Positions 17,097-25,090 of a DNA stretch of 29,994 bases are shown here, one piece after another. Source of the stretch: Bacteroidales bacterium (GTDB lineage Bacteria > Bacteroidota > Bacteroidia > Bacteroidales > SM23-62). The position numbers and the translations under genes are program-made. The notes below the pieces were generated by a model. The model made no database searches. It saw only the letters and a program-made list of their open reading frames with translations, and was not told where the DNA came from. The DNA is taken from positions 1-29,994 of the forward strand of contig JADHVS010000034.1 of the NCBI GenBank assembly GCA_016783865.1, read 5' to 3'. Numbering within the stretch: position 1 is the stretch's first letter; every line of letters begins with the position of its first letter.

Positions 17097-19496
17097 ATGA
17101 AAATTTTAAAGCGTGTTTTACAAATCTTATTGGTCCTGATACTTCTTGTAGTGGTATTCGGGTTTTTTCTGATTCGAAACATTTCGCACAGGGCTGTTCC
17201 CGACTATAATGAGGATGTTCAGATAACAGGGTTGACTGATCCTGTAGAAGTATTAAGAGATGAATATGGTAATCCTCATGTATATGCGAATAGTGAGGAC
17301 GATCTGTACAGGGTTGTCGGGTACCTGGCTGCGCAGGACCGGCTGTGGCAGATGGACCTGCTGAGAAGGGTGACACAGGGCAGGTTGTCGGAGATACTGG
17401 GTGCAGATATGATCGAAGCCGACCAGGTTCTCAGGGCATTGAGAATTCCTGAAAAGTCGGAGATGCTGCTGGGTAAGACCGATCCTGAAATAATGCGATG
17501 CGTTGAAGCCTATTGTGATGGTGTGAATCAATTCATTGAAGCCAACCAGAAAAAATTGCCTTTTGAATTTGCTGTACTCGGCTATAAACCAGACAAATGG
17601 GAGCCGGAGCACACTTTAAATTTACTGGGTTATATGGCATGGAACCTGTCCATGTCATGGGCGATTGAACCGGTTCTTTTCAAAATCCAGGGACTGGTGG
17701 ATGAGGATAAGTTTAAGGAACTGTTTCCTGATCTCGCTCTGCAGGCGCCGATTTTCCCTGGATTTACAGAAGAGATGGGAGAAGCCCTGGATAATGAGTT
17801 GCTTTCTGCAACAGAGAAACTTAAGGATCTGGGTTTGGAATTTTTTTCGGGAAGCAACAACTGGGCCATCAGCGGGGAACGCTCCGAATCAGGATTCCCG
17901 ATCGTGGCCAATGATATGCACCTGGGACTGGATATGGCACCGGGGATATGGTACCAGATGCATCAGCATGTGCCGGGGAAAGTACATGTAACGGGTGTCG
18001 TCCTGCCGGGAGCACCATTCATTATTGGTGGTCACAATGATAGTATTGCCTGGGGCATGACCAATGTAATGCTGGATGACATTGACTATTACCTGGAAAC
18101 CATAAATCCCGAAGACTCAAACCAGTATAAGTTTAATGGAGAATGGAAAAGCATGAAAGTAGTTGAGGAAACCATTAGCATAAAGGGAGGGGAGACGGTC
18201 ACGAAATTTAACCGGTTTAATCACAGGGGGCCCATTGTGTCGGGATTTAAAGATATACCAGACAAGGTAATCTCGATGCACTGGATCGGGAATGAATACA
18301 GCAACGAATTGAGAACGGTTTATCTGCTTAACAGGGCGCAGAACTGGGATGATTTTAAAAACGGGGCCAATTCATTTGCATCGATCAGTCAGAATATTGT
18401 TTACGGTGATGTGGCTGGTAATATTGGCCTCTACTGTTGTGCAGGTGTTCCTATCCGGGAAGGCAATCGAAGCTTATTAGCTCCCGGAGATACCGATCAG
18501 TATGACTGGAAAGGATTGGTTCCTTTTGATAAATTACCTCATCAGTTTAATCCTCCTGAAGGGGTGGTGGTTTCTGCCAACAACCGGACAACCGACCTGG
18601 AATATCCTTACCAGATCAGTGAATGGTATGATTTGCCCAACCGCTTCCACCGGATACAGGAATTATTGAGCAAGAATAAGTTAATGGGGGTAGGAGATAT
18701 GAAGGCTATCCAGACCGACCAGCAATCAAAATGGTCAGAGAAGATACTCAAAAGGATATTGCCCATGCTGGGAAGTGCCACCCTGAATGATCAGGAGAAA
18801 AAAGCACTCGATGTCCTGGTCGGATGGGATTTTAAATACAATCCGGAAAATCCGGCACCTGCTATTTTTGAAGCATTTTATTATGAATTGGTCCGCTCGG
18901 TTTTTGTGGATGAGCTCGGTGGAGAGTTGTATAAGCAATTCATGAACCAGGATATTCTGAGCTCATATGCGATCGACAGAATTGCTGAAGGGCAGGACAT
19001 CAGCTGGTGTGATGATGTTACCACAACTGATAAGGTGGAAACCGTTGAGGATATGGTATTGGCCAGCTTTGTTAGTGCAGTATACGACCTGGAAGAAAAA
19101 CAGGGCACCGATATCGATTCATGGGAATGGGGAAATATGCATCAGATCATATTCAATCATGCCCTGGGCAGTGTTAACATATTAAAGCTGGTGTTTGGTC
19201 TCGACAGGGGACCATTTATCCCCGGTGGCAGTTACCATACGGTTTGTCCCTTTTCCTATTCATTCAATGATCCGTATAAGGCAAATCACGGAGCATCGCA
19301 ACGCCATATATTTACGACCTGGGATTGGGATCAATCCTGGACGGTCATTCCTACAGGTGTATCCGGTATACCTGCCAGTGATTTTTATTGCAACCAGTCG
19401 GAACTGTACATAAACAAGGGATATCATCCGGATTATTTCAGCCGGGCGAAGGTGGAGGAGTATGCTAAGTTCAAAGCGGTTTATTCTGCTAAATAG
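17097..19496 (+). CDS. Penicillin acylase family (Ntn) hydrolase, membrane-anchored
   Basis: This is a predicted self-processing N-terminal-nucleophile amidase (peptidase S45 family), 799 residues, acting on N-acyl substrates such as beta-lactam side chains, acyl-homoserine lactones or acylated peptides. An N-terminal hydrophobic helix (about 5-27) exports or anchors it. The alpha-chain motif DEYGNPHVYANSEDD and the AAQDRLWQMD segment follow. The autocatalytic junction is GSNNWA, with S253 predicted as the new N-terminal nucleophile of the beta chain; VANDMHLGL, PGAPFIIGGHN and WGMTN are family-typical oxyanion and substrate regions. The C-terminal domain keeps HGASQRHIF. Its length fits the family. 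The gene's stop lies 4 bp from the convergent HU/SPOR gene, with no obvious terminator between. Substrate specificity is unknown. Confidence 0.92.
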   Translation: MKILKRVLQILLVLILLVVVFGFFLIRNISHRAVPDYNEDVQITGLTDPVEVLRDEYGNPHVYANSEDDLYRVVGYLAAQDRLWQMDLLRRVTQGRLSEILGADMIEADQVLRALRIPEKSEMLLGKTDPEIMRCVEAYCDGVNQFIEANQKKLPFEFAVLGYKPDKWEPEHTLNLLGYMAWNLSMSWAIEPVLFKIQGLVDEDKFKELFPDLALQAPIFPGFTEEMGEALDNELLSATEKLKDLGLEFFSGSNNWAISGERSESGFPIVANDMHLGLDMAPGIWYQMHQHVPGKVHVTGVVLPGAPFIIGGHNDSIAWGMTNVMLDDIDYYLETINPEDSNQYKFNGEWKSMKVVEETISIKGGETVTKFNRFNHRGPIVSGFKDIPDKVISMHWIGNEYSNELRTVYLLNRAQNWDDFKNGANSFASISQNIVYGDVAGNIGLYCCAGVPIREGNRSLLAPGDTDQYDWKGLVPFDKLPHQFNPPEGVVVSANNRTTDLEYPYQISEWYDLPNRFHRIQELLSKNKLMGVGDMKAIQTDQQSKWSEKILKRILPMLGSATLNDQEKKALDVLVGWDFKYNPENPAPAIFEAFYYELVRSVFVDELGGELYKQFMNQDILSSYAIDRIAEGQDISWCDDVTTTDKVETVEDMVLASFVSAVYDLEEKQGTDIDSWEWGNMHQIIFNHALGSVNILKLVFGLDRGPFIPGGSYHTVCPFSYSFNDPYKANHGASQRHIFTTWDWDQSWTVIPTGVSGIPASDFYCNQSELYINKGYHPDYFSRAKVEEYAKFKAVYSAK

Positions 19497-19500
19497 AATT

Positions 19501-21168
19501 TTAGTAGTACAGCACCCAGGCATTAGGTTCTTTCTCCTGCCTGATCCTGTTCATTTCAGCAAGCGCTTCTGATTTTGTTTTAAACGAGTCAAAGCACACT
19601 GCATGCAGGTTCCCATTTCGGGTCCCGAAAACCCTTGCATTGTGGCCTGCCTGTTGTAACTCACTCACATATTTATCGGCGTTAGCCCTTTTTTCGAAGC
19701 ATCCGGCGACAATATAATATTGCTTTCCTGTTGAGGTTTCAGCTGGTACTGCTTCAACCGGTGTGGTTGTTTCTTCCGCCTCAGCTTCGGGTGAAGTGCT
19801 TTCGGCTTCTTCCAATGATTCAGTTGGTTCCTCAACGATGGGTTCGTCTGCGATGGCTTCAACCGGTTCGATGGATTCTTCAGCCTGTTGTCCTCTTTCA
19901 GGCAGGATAGCGGCTATCTTTTCCGGGAGGATCCTGTTTAATTGTTCAGGGAAGAAGAAATATCCTGTCACCAGGGCAATGATGAGCAGGGCAATGATGG
20001 CTACGGGGATGATCCATACTCTTTTTTTCTTTCGGGAAGGAGCCGTCGTGACTTTCTTCTCTTCAATTGGTGGCGGGGGTGGGTATTTAGGAGTGCGAGA
20101 CTCATTAACGACATACTTTGGTTCGGCCTTTTCTGCAACCGGAGTAGCTTCAATTCCGGGTTCTGGCTTTGGTTCAGGTTTGGGTTCAGGCTTAGATTCT
20201 GGTTTATCCTTAATCTCAGTCTCTTTCGATTCTGTTGCAGGTTCTGCATCAGTTATCTGATCAGATTCATCCAGGGTAAAAGGTGGTTTTGATTTAGCAT
20301 CTTCTTTGGTGGCCTTAACATCTTTCATGTCCTGGCTGGCATCAACATCGACCTCGGTCAGCGATTCGTCCAGTGTAAAGGCAGCTTTTTCGGCTTTGCC
20401 TTTTATTGCTGCCGGTTTCTTAATCTCTTGCTCAGCTTTCTTTTTAGCTTCCGCCTCAGCTTTGGTTTTCTCTTCTTCAGCTTTTTTCTTTACATCCGCT
20501 TCAGCTTTTGTCTTATCTTCGCCGGCCTTCTTTTTAGCCTGTGTGTCAGTCTTAGCTTTTTCTTCCTCTTCCATCATCTTAGCTTCAGCCTCCGCCTTTA
20601 TCTTTTCCTCTTCTTCTTTCTTCTGACTTCTGGCTTCTGACTCCTGACTTCTCTCTTTTGCTTTCTCCTCTTCTTCCTTTTTAGCTATAGTCTCAGCTTT
20701 AATCTTTTCCTCTTCTTTCTTCTGTCTACTGACTTCTGACTCCTGACTTCTCTCTTTAGCTTTTTCCTCTTCTTCTTTCTTCTTAGCTATAGTCTCAGCT
20801 TTAATCCTTTCCTTTTCTTCCTTCTGACTTCTGACTTCTGACTCCTGACTTCTGTCTTCTGCACCAACAAATGATTTATTGCCTGCCGCATCAATGGTAA
20901 TCTTGCCAATATCCTTCAGGGTTACCTCACCCTTTTTATTCAGCTGATCCAATAGATCGTCCTTATATGCCATCATCTTATCATTGGCTTCTTTGAACGA
21001 TACTCCTTCAGCCTGAATGATATGGCCTGTCAGGAGACCATCATTAAAACTAAGCAAACCGTTAAAACCAATTTCAAGGGGATCTGTATTTCTGGCAATC
21101 AGGGCACCAATTTCAGGGATAATCACCCGGTTGTTAACCTTAATGAGTTGAATCAGATATTGTTCCAT
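19501..21168 (-). CDS. HU-CCDC81 plus SPOR domain membrane protein with repetitive Lys/Glu-rich linker
   Basis: This 555-residue protein has an architecture typical of Bacteroidota. Residues 1-100 form an HU/CCDC81-like domain (MEQYLIQLIKVNNRVIIPEIGALIA and following). A long Lys/Glu/Ala-rich, probably coiled-coil linker spans about 102-260 and contains three copies of a roughly 33-residue unit with RSQESE. Further charged sequence follows, including a Pro-Glu-Lys stretch near 335. One transmembrane helix lies at about 380-404 (VWIIPVAIIALLIIALVTGY), and a C-terminal SPOR domain (about 478-555) begins QYYIVAGCFEKRANADKY; SPOR domains bind denuded septal peptidoglycan. The topology suggests a cytoplasmic HU domain linked across the membrane to the cell wall, possibly at the division site. 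The linker encodes heptamer arrays shared with an intergenic repeat. Confidence 0.9.
   Translation of the reverse strand: MEQYLIQLIKVNNRVIIPEIGALIARNTDPLEIGFNGLLSFNDGLLTGHIIQAEGVSFKEANDKMMAYKDDLLDQLNKKGEVTLKDIGKITIDAAGNKSFVGAEDRSQESEVRSQKEEKERIKAETIAKKKEEEEKAKERSQESEVSRQKKEEEKIKAETIAKKEEEEKAKERSQESEARSQKKEEEEKIKAEAEAKMMEEEEKAKTDTQAKKKAGEDKTKAEADVKKKAEEEKTKAEAEAKKKAEQEIKKPAAIKGKAEKAAFTLDESLTEVDVDASQDMKDVKATKEDAKSKPPFTLDESDQITDAEPATESKETEIKDKPESKPEPKPEPKPEPGIEATPVAEKAEPKYVVNESRTPKYPPPPPIEEKKVTTAPSRKKKRVWIIPVAIIALLIIALVTGYFFFPEQLNRILPEKIAAILPERGQQAEESIEPVEAIADEPIVEEPTESLEEAESTSPEAEAEETTTPVEAVPAETSTGKQYYIVAGCFEKRANADKYVSELQQAGHNARVFGTRNGNLHAVCFDSFKTKSEALAEMNRIRQEKEPNAWVLYY
20620..20654 (-). repeat. 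In-frame heptamer block A inside the HU/SPOR gene
   Basis: Five 7-mers on the plus strand: CTTCTGA, CTTCTGG, CTTCTGA, CTCCTGA, CTTCTCT. On the coding strand they are TCAGAAG-type units encoding RSQESEARSQK. The block lies 99 bp from block B, so it is part of a larger repeat of about 33 codons. Confidence 0.82.
20719..20753 (-). repeat. In-frame heptamer block B inside the HU/SPOR gene
   Basis: Five 7-mers on the plus strand: CTTCTGT, CTACTGA, CTTCTGA, CTCCTGA, CTTCTCT. They encode RSQESEVSRQK. The order of units nearly matches block A, including the CTCCTGA, CTTCTCT pair, which points to duplication of a larger segment. Confidence 0.82.
20821..20862 (-). repeat. In-frame heptamer block C inside the HU/SPOR gene
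   Basis: Six 7-mers on the plus strand: CTTCTGA three times, CTCCTGA, CTTCTGT, CTTCTGC. They encode EDRSQESEVRSQK at the start of the linker. This is the longest and most regular of the three blocks. Confidence 0.85.
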
Positions 21169-21260
21169 AATGCTGTTCTGTAGGAATTTAGTAAAAGACC
21201 AACAAACAATTTACAGAAAATATGTAACAATTGAAAATACTGTGCTCCAGTTTTGACCAT

Positions 21261-21324
21261 TAATCAAATACCATTTTAATATCATTTGATTAGAGAACTG
21301 TATCTGTTTGGCTTATAATCAAAT
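21261..21324. promoter_or_regulatory. Candidate operator: three TAATCAAAT sites in the divergent SPOR / glucokinase region
   Basis: TAATCAAAT at 21261-21269 and its exact reverse complement ATTTGATTA at 21284-21292 form a perfect 9-bp inverted repeat with a 14-base centre. A third direct copy lies at 21316-21324, in the spacer of the promoter candidate at 21307-21337. Three identical 9-mers within 64 bp of a divergent intergenic region suggest a regulator binding site; no regulator is encoded nearby. Confidence 0.5.
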
Positions 21325-21337
21325 TTACCTATCTTTA
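21307..21337 (+). promoter_or_regulatory. Bacteroidota-type promoter candidate for the glucokinase gene
   Basis: TTTG (21307-21310) and TATCTTTA (21330-21337; one mismatch to TAnnTTTG) are separated by 19 bp, the usual spacing for the primary sigma factor of Bacteroidota. The predicted transcript would begin about 60 bases before the ATG at 21405. Confidence 0.5.
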
Positions 21338-21404
21338 AAACTCGCTTAACCTGGAGAAAATATTTCAACATTAATTTCTGGAATACCCTTTAAAAAACGT
21401 TGTA

Positions 21405-22181
21405 ATGAAATACGCAAAAATCCTCGGTATTGACATTGGAGGCTCCGGAATTAAAGGAGCCCCTGTGAATGTTAAAGACGGGCTTATTCTGGAGTCGCGA
21501 TACAGAATTACAACACCTGATCCGTCTACACCGGAAAACGTCGCTGAAGTAATTAATGAGATTGTGAAGCATTTTAGCTGGAATGGTCCGGTTGGTTGTG
21601 GCTTTCCTGCGGTAATCCAGCAAGGTGTTGCCAGGACGGCGGCCAATGTAGATGATTCCTGGGTTGATACTAATGTTAATAAACTTTTCTCCAAAGTAAC
21701 CGGACTTCCTGTCACTGTTGTTAATGATGCAGATGCTGCAGGCCTGGCTGAAATGAAATTTGGTGCAGGAAATAATGTGCCGGGAACTGTTTTACTGTGT
21801 ACCATTGGAACAGGGATCGGCACGGTGATGTTTTCAAACGGATGGCTGGTGCCCAACCTGGAAATGGGGCATATTGAATTACATGGAATGGATGCAGAGA
21901 AGTATTGTTCTGATGCCGCCCGTAAAAATGAAGACCTGGATTGGGAGGAATGGGCCAAAAGATTTGATGAATATCTTCATGCAATGGAATTTTTAACATG
22001 GCCCGACCTGATAATACTGGGTGGCGGTACCAGTAAAAAGGGTGAAAAATTTCTGAAATATCTGACGGTAAAAGCTAAAGTTGTTCCGGCTCAATTGTTA
22101 AACAATGCAGGTCTGGTAGGTGCTGCCCTGGCGGCCAGGTATCAGCATAATATTGATAAGAAGAGCGCAAAAATTAAATAG
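21405..22181 (+). CDS. ppgK: Polyphosphate-glucokinase-type ROK family kinase
   Basis: This predicted cytoplasmic sugar kinase (258 residues) phosphorylates glucose, probably using inorganic polyphosphate and/or ATP. The N-terminal phosphate-binding loop is GIDIGGSGIKGA (8-19), the catalytic aspartate is D108 in VVNDADAAG, and IGTGIG and LEMGHIELHG follow. The segment RKNEDLDWEEWAKRFDEYL is characteristic of the PpgK branch of the ROK family, which lacks the zinc-binding Cys cluster of other ROK proteins; no such cluster is present here. It ends with a typical ILGGGTSKKGEKF and NNAGLVGAA. The gene stands alone, divergent from the HU/SPOR gene, and its stop lies 4 bp from the stop of rnfA. It could use glucose released by the GH65 enzyme. 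Confidence 0.88.
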   Translation: MKYAKILGIDIGGSGIKGAPVNVKDGLILESRYRITTPDPSTPENVAEVINEIVKHFSWNGPVGCGFPAVIQQGVARTAANVDDSWVDTNVNKLFSKVTGLPVTVVNDADAAGLAEMKFGAGNNVPGTVLLCTIGTGIGTVMFSNGWLVPNLEMGHIELHGMDAEKYCSDAARKNEDLDWEEWAKRFDEYLHAMEFLTWPDLIILGGGTSKKGEKFLKYLTVKAKVVPAQLLNNAGLVGAALAARYQHNIDKKSAKIK

Positions 22182-22185
22182 GCCG

Positions 22186-22758
22186 TCACACAATTCCTGT
22201 AAAACCCATAAAGGCCAGTGCGAGCAATCCGGCAACGATGAAAGCGATCGGCACGCCTTTCATCTGTTTCGGGACATCAAGCAAATCGAGTTGTTCCCTT
22301 ATACCTGAAAAAATAATCAATGCCAGTCCAAAACCCAGTGCATGGGCAATGGCAAACACCACGCTTTCCATCAGATTGTAATTATTCTGTACAGCCAGCA
22401 TGGCCACTCCCAGGACGGCGCAGTTGGTGGTGATCAGGGGCAGGAAAATTCCAAGTGCCTGGTAAAGGGACGGGCTTACTTTTTTCATGATAATCTCAAC
22501 CATCTGGACAAGTGATGCAATCACCAGGATAAAAGTGATTGTGCGCATGAAAGTAATTCCCAGCGGCACCAGGATATAGACCTGCAACAGGTAGGTGACC
22601 AGGGTGGATATAACCATCACAAACATAACCGCTCCGGTCATGCCGGCGGCTGTTTCAACCTTATTTGATACTCCGATAAACGGGCATATGCCAAGGAACT
22701 GAGACAGCACTATATTGCTGACAAAGACTGCGGATATGACAATTACAATATATTCCAT
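22186..22758 (-). CDS. rnfA: Electron transport complex subunit RnfA
   Basis: This is an integral membrane subunit of the Rnf ferredoxin:NAD+ oxidoreductase, 190 residues with six predicted helices. The start MEYIVIVISAVFVSNIVLSQ and the segment GICPFIGVSNKVETA match RnfA and NqrE. It contains the conserved half-membrane cysteines (GICPF and TTNCAVLG) that, in this family, coordinate an intramembrane iron centre together with RnfE. It is the last gene of the leftward operon, separated from rnfE by 2 bp and convergent with the glucokinase gene. Length and motifs are normal. Confidence 0.96.
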   Translation of the reverse strand: MEYIVIVISAVFVSNIVLSQFLGICPFIGVSNKVETAAGMTGAVMFVMVISTLVTYLLQVYILVPLGITFMRTITFILVIASLVQMVEIIMKKVSPSLYQALGIFLPLITTNCAVLGVAMLAVQNNYNLMESVVFAIAHALGFGLALIIFSGIREQLDLLDVPKQMKGVPIAFIVAGLLALAFMGFTGIV

Positions 22759-22760
22759 TT

Positions 22761-23348
22761 CTATGTCCCTGTTTTTCTAAATTTGTTAATGATCACAATA
22801 AGATATCCAAGGGCTAAGAATGCTCCGGGTGGCAGGACAAATATAAGCATGGCGTCGCCGTTGATAAATTCAAGTCCGAATATTGAGCCACTACCGAGTA
22901 TTTCCCTCACACCACCCAGCATGACCAGCGCCATAGTAAATCCCAATCCCATACCCAAACCATCAATGGAAGAAGTCAGAAGGCTGTTCCTGGAAGCATA
23001 AGCTTCTGCCCGTCCCAAAACAAGGCAATTCACAACGATGAGAGGAATAAACAGTCCCAGCTGATCAAAAAGATCGGGAATAAAGGCCTGCATGACGAGC
23101 TCTACAATGGTTACAAAAGCTGCGATTACCACAATATAGGAAGGGATCCTTACCTTATCGGGAATGAATGACTTGATCAGGGAGACCACGACGTTCGACA
23201 TAAGGAGAACGAACGTAGTAGCCAATCCCATACCCAGTCCATTGAAGGCCGAAGTGGTAACGCCCAGGGTGGGACAGAGGCCAAGGAACAATACAAATAC
23301 AGGATTTTCCTTAAAAAAGCCCTTGCTTATGTTATTCCAATGGTTCAT
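22761..23348 (-). CDS. rnfE: Electron transport complex subunit RnfE
   Basis: This is an integral membrane subunit of the Rnf complex, paralogous to RnfA, 195 residues with six helices. The motifs [19 protein letters not shown] and [15 protein letters not shown] carry the conserved cysteines that with RnfA bind the membrane-embedded iron cluster. [25 protein letters not shown] is typical of RnfE rather than RnfA. It is followed by rnfA after 2 bp and preceded by rnfG with a 6-bp gap, so co-translation is likely. Confidence 0.96.
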   Translation of the reverse strand: MNHWNNISKGFFKENPVFVLFLGLCPTLGVTTSAFNGLGMGLATTFVLLMSNVVVSLIKSFIPDKVRIPSYIVVIAAFVTIVELVMQAFIPDLFDQLGLFIPLIVVNCLVLGRAEAYASRNSLLTSSIDGLGMGLGFTMALVMLGGVREILGSGSIFGLEFINGDAMLIFVLPPGAFLALGYLIVIINKFRKTGT

Positions 23349-23354
23349 ATCATT

Positions 23355-23957
23355 TTATTTTTCAGTCGATATTTGTTCCAAGGCTTTTTGAGCCCGGTTT
23401 ACAGCATCACAAAAGGCCCTGGAACTGATCGTCGAAGCAGTTATCGCATCGATTTCTCCACCATCTTTGGTAACCTTAAGTTCATTTTGAGACGGATTTT
23501 TTCCTTTGAACTGACTGCTCCATGACAACCCGGTTTTCTTGTCCTGGGATTTCTTCTTTTCAATCTTATCTCCCAGGCCGGGAGTTTCTTTATGCTCCAG
23601 GACCGATATATCGAAAATGCTTCCGTCGGGATTAAATCCTACCATAATCCGGATCTTGCCGCTGAATCCCAGGTTGGTGAAAGTCTCAACGGCCGTTCCG
23701 ATCCATTTTTCCTGGTTGTATCCCTTATACAGATATACCGAGTCACCATCGATAAAGAGTGCTTCAACCAATTCGGCAGGTTCGTTGTCAAATTCCGGTA
23801 AGGTAGATCTGAGTGCATTCAGCTTCTTGATCCGCTTGGCTTCAGCAATGGGTTCCTTGGTAATCCCATATATGAATCCCAGTCCTGAAGAGGCCACAGC
23901 CGTAACCAGGAACAGGGTTAAAACCATATTAATAAATGTTGATTCCCGCTTACTCAT
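23355..23957 (-). CDS. rnfG: Electron transport complex subunit RnfG (covalent FMN-binding)
   Basis: This is the periplasmic-facing flavoprotein subunit of Rnf, 200 residues from the chosen start. One N-terminal membrane helix (about 9-30, NMVLTLFLVTAVASSGLGFIYG) anchors an FMN-binding domain. The flavinylation site normally reads S/T-G-A-T; here it is DAITASTISS, with T176 as the predicted attachment residue and Gly-Ala replaced by Ala-Ser. I chose the ATG at 23957, which gives an 8-bp overlap (ATGAGTAA) with rnfD, over an ATG at 23993 that would give a 44-bp overlap. The domain is otherwise complete (DGSIFDISVLEHKETPGLGDKIE). Confidence 0.93.
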   Translation of the reverse strand: MSKRESTFINMVLTLFLVTAVASSGLGFIYGITKEPIAEAKRIKKLNALRSTLPEFDNEPAELVEALFIDGDSVYLYKGYNQEKWIGTAVETFTNLGFSGKIRIMVGFNPDGSIFDISVLEHKETPGLGDKIEKKKSQDKKTGLSWSSQFKGKNPSQNELKVTKDGGEIDAITASTISSRAFCDAVNRAQKALEQISTEK

Positions 23958-24948
23958 CTTTTTGCTGTTCTCCAAAGCGTTTAGGTTTGACATATTTATT
24001 AATTAAAGGTACAAATGCATTCATGGTCAGGATGCCAAACTGCACACCTTCAGGATAGGATCCGAAGATCCTGATAACTACCGTGATAACTCCAATTCCA
24101 ATACCATAGATAAACATCCCGCGTGTTGACATGGGTGAGGTGACATAATCGGTAGCCATAAATATCGCACCCAGCAGCAGTCCGCCTGTTAATAAATGAA
24201 ACAAGGGATTGGCATAGCTTTCCGGGTCAATGTACCTGAGGATACCAGTAAAAACAGCCACAGTGATCAATATAGACACAGGGATATGCCAGGTAATGAT
24301 TTTCCTGATAAGCATATAAATTAATCCTAAAAGGAGTGCAACCGCCGCAATCTCTCCGGCCGATCCACCCATGCGCCCTATGAACATGTCAATATATGAA
24401 GGTATTTGTTCCATGAGTGCAGATGCCGGTTCACCATTTTTAAGCCCTTCTTTCATGATGGCCAGTGGTGTTGCTCCGGTAGTCGCATCCATGTATGATG
24501 CCCAGTGCTGGCCAGGTACAGGCCAGCTGGTCAATGATGCCGGAAAGGAGACAAACAGAAACACACGTCCTACCAGTGCCGGGTTGAATGGATTATTCCC
24601 CAGTCCTCCGAACGACATTTTGCCGATCCCGATGGCCACAAGGCTTCCAATAATAACCATCCAGAGGGGTATATTTGCGGGAAGGCAGAAAGCCATAAGG
24701 ATTCCGGTTATAAGGGCAGAGCCATCTTTGATCTGGGTTGGCTGTTTCAGAAGAAATCGCTGGATCAGGTATTCAAACAGCAGGCAAGAGATCATGGCCG
24801 TTCCGGTAACCAGAATAGTACCCAGGCCAAAAAATATCACCGATACCACAAAGGCAGGTGCCAGTGCAATGATCACACCATACATCAGGCGACTGACTGT
24901 CTCACTGGAATGATCATGCGGGGATGGTGATACTTTTAATAAATTCAT
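23950..24948 (-). CDS. rnfD: Electron transport complex subunit RnfD (covalent FMN-binding)
   Basis: This is an integral membrane subunit of Rnf, 332 residues with about nine helices. It carries the covalent flavin motif DATTGATPLA (SGAT-like) in the periplasmic loop, plus the conserved FGGLGNNPFNPALVGRVFL segment. MATDYVTSPM and RIFGSYPEGVQFGILTMNAFVPLI near the C-terminus are typical. The start at 24948 is MNLLKVSPSPHDHS, a usual RnfD beginning. Its 5' leader consists of an octamer array that touches the start codon, and the 126-bp gap to rnfC is the only large gap in the operon. Confidence 0.96.
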   Translation of the reverse strand: MNLLKVSPSPHDHSSETVSRLMYGVIIALAPAFVVSVIFFGLGTILVTGTAMISCLLFEYLIQRFLLKQPTQIKDGSALITGILMAFCLPANIPLWMVIIGSLVAIGIGKMSFGGLGNNPFNPALVGRVFLFVSFPASLTSWPVPGQHWASYMDATTGATPLAIMKEGLKNGEPASALMEQIPSYIDMFIGRMGGSAGEIAAVALLLGLIYMLIRKIITWHIPVSILITVAVFTGILRYIDPESYANPLFHLLTGGLLLGAIFMATDYVTSPMSTRGMFIYGIGIGVITVVIRIFGSYPEGVQFGILTMNAFVPLINKYVKPKRFGEQQKDE

Positions 24949-25003
24949 TTATCTGGTTTATCGGTTTATTAGTTACTCTGTTACTCTGTTTATCTGTATT
25001 ATA
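24948..25003 (-). repeat. Degenerate octamer array (7 units) abutting the rnfD start codon
   Basis: Plus-strand units: TTTATCTG, GTTTATCG, GTTTATTA, GTTACTCT, GTTACTCT, GTTTATCT, GTATTATA. The first base overlaps the A of the rnfD ATG (minus strand), so the array forms the immediate rnfD leader. Seven units with period 8. Confidence 0.78.
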
Positions 25004-25019
25004 ATTTATACACAATTCT

Positions 25020-25090
25020 CAATCCTCACATCCCCACGCCCCCGATTCACGATTCACGATTCACGATTCACGATTCACGATTCACGATTC
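25020..25090 (-). repeat. C-rich box plus heptamer array CGATTCA x6.9 spanning the rnfC stop codon
   Basis: A C-rich box (about 25020-25042) is followed by six perfect CGATTCA units (25043-25084) and CGATTC (25085-25090). On the minus strand the rnfC stop TGA (25077-25075) and its last codons (N-R-E-S) are read from the array, so the present C-terminus of RnfC was supplied by the repeat. Confidence 0.93.

Noticed and set aside
20306..20626. Rightward open frames antisense to the HU/SPOR gene
   Set aside because: They are Ser/Ala/Phe-rich mirror frames of a Lys/Glu-rich coiled-coil coding strand and show no family features.
25043..25090. CRISPR-like array
   Set aside because: The units are directly adjacent 7-mers without spacers, and no cas genes are present; the same holds for all other arrays in the window.
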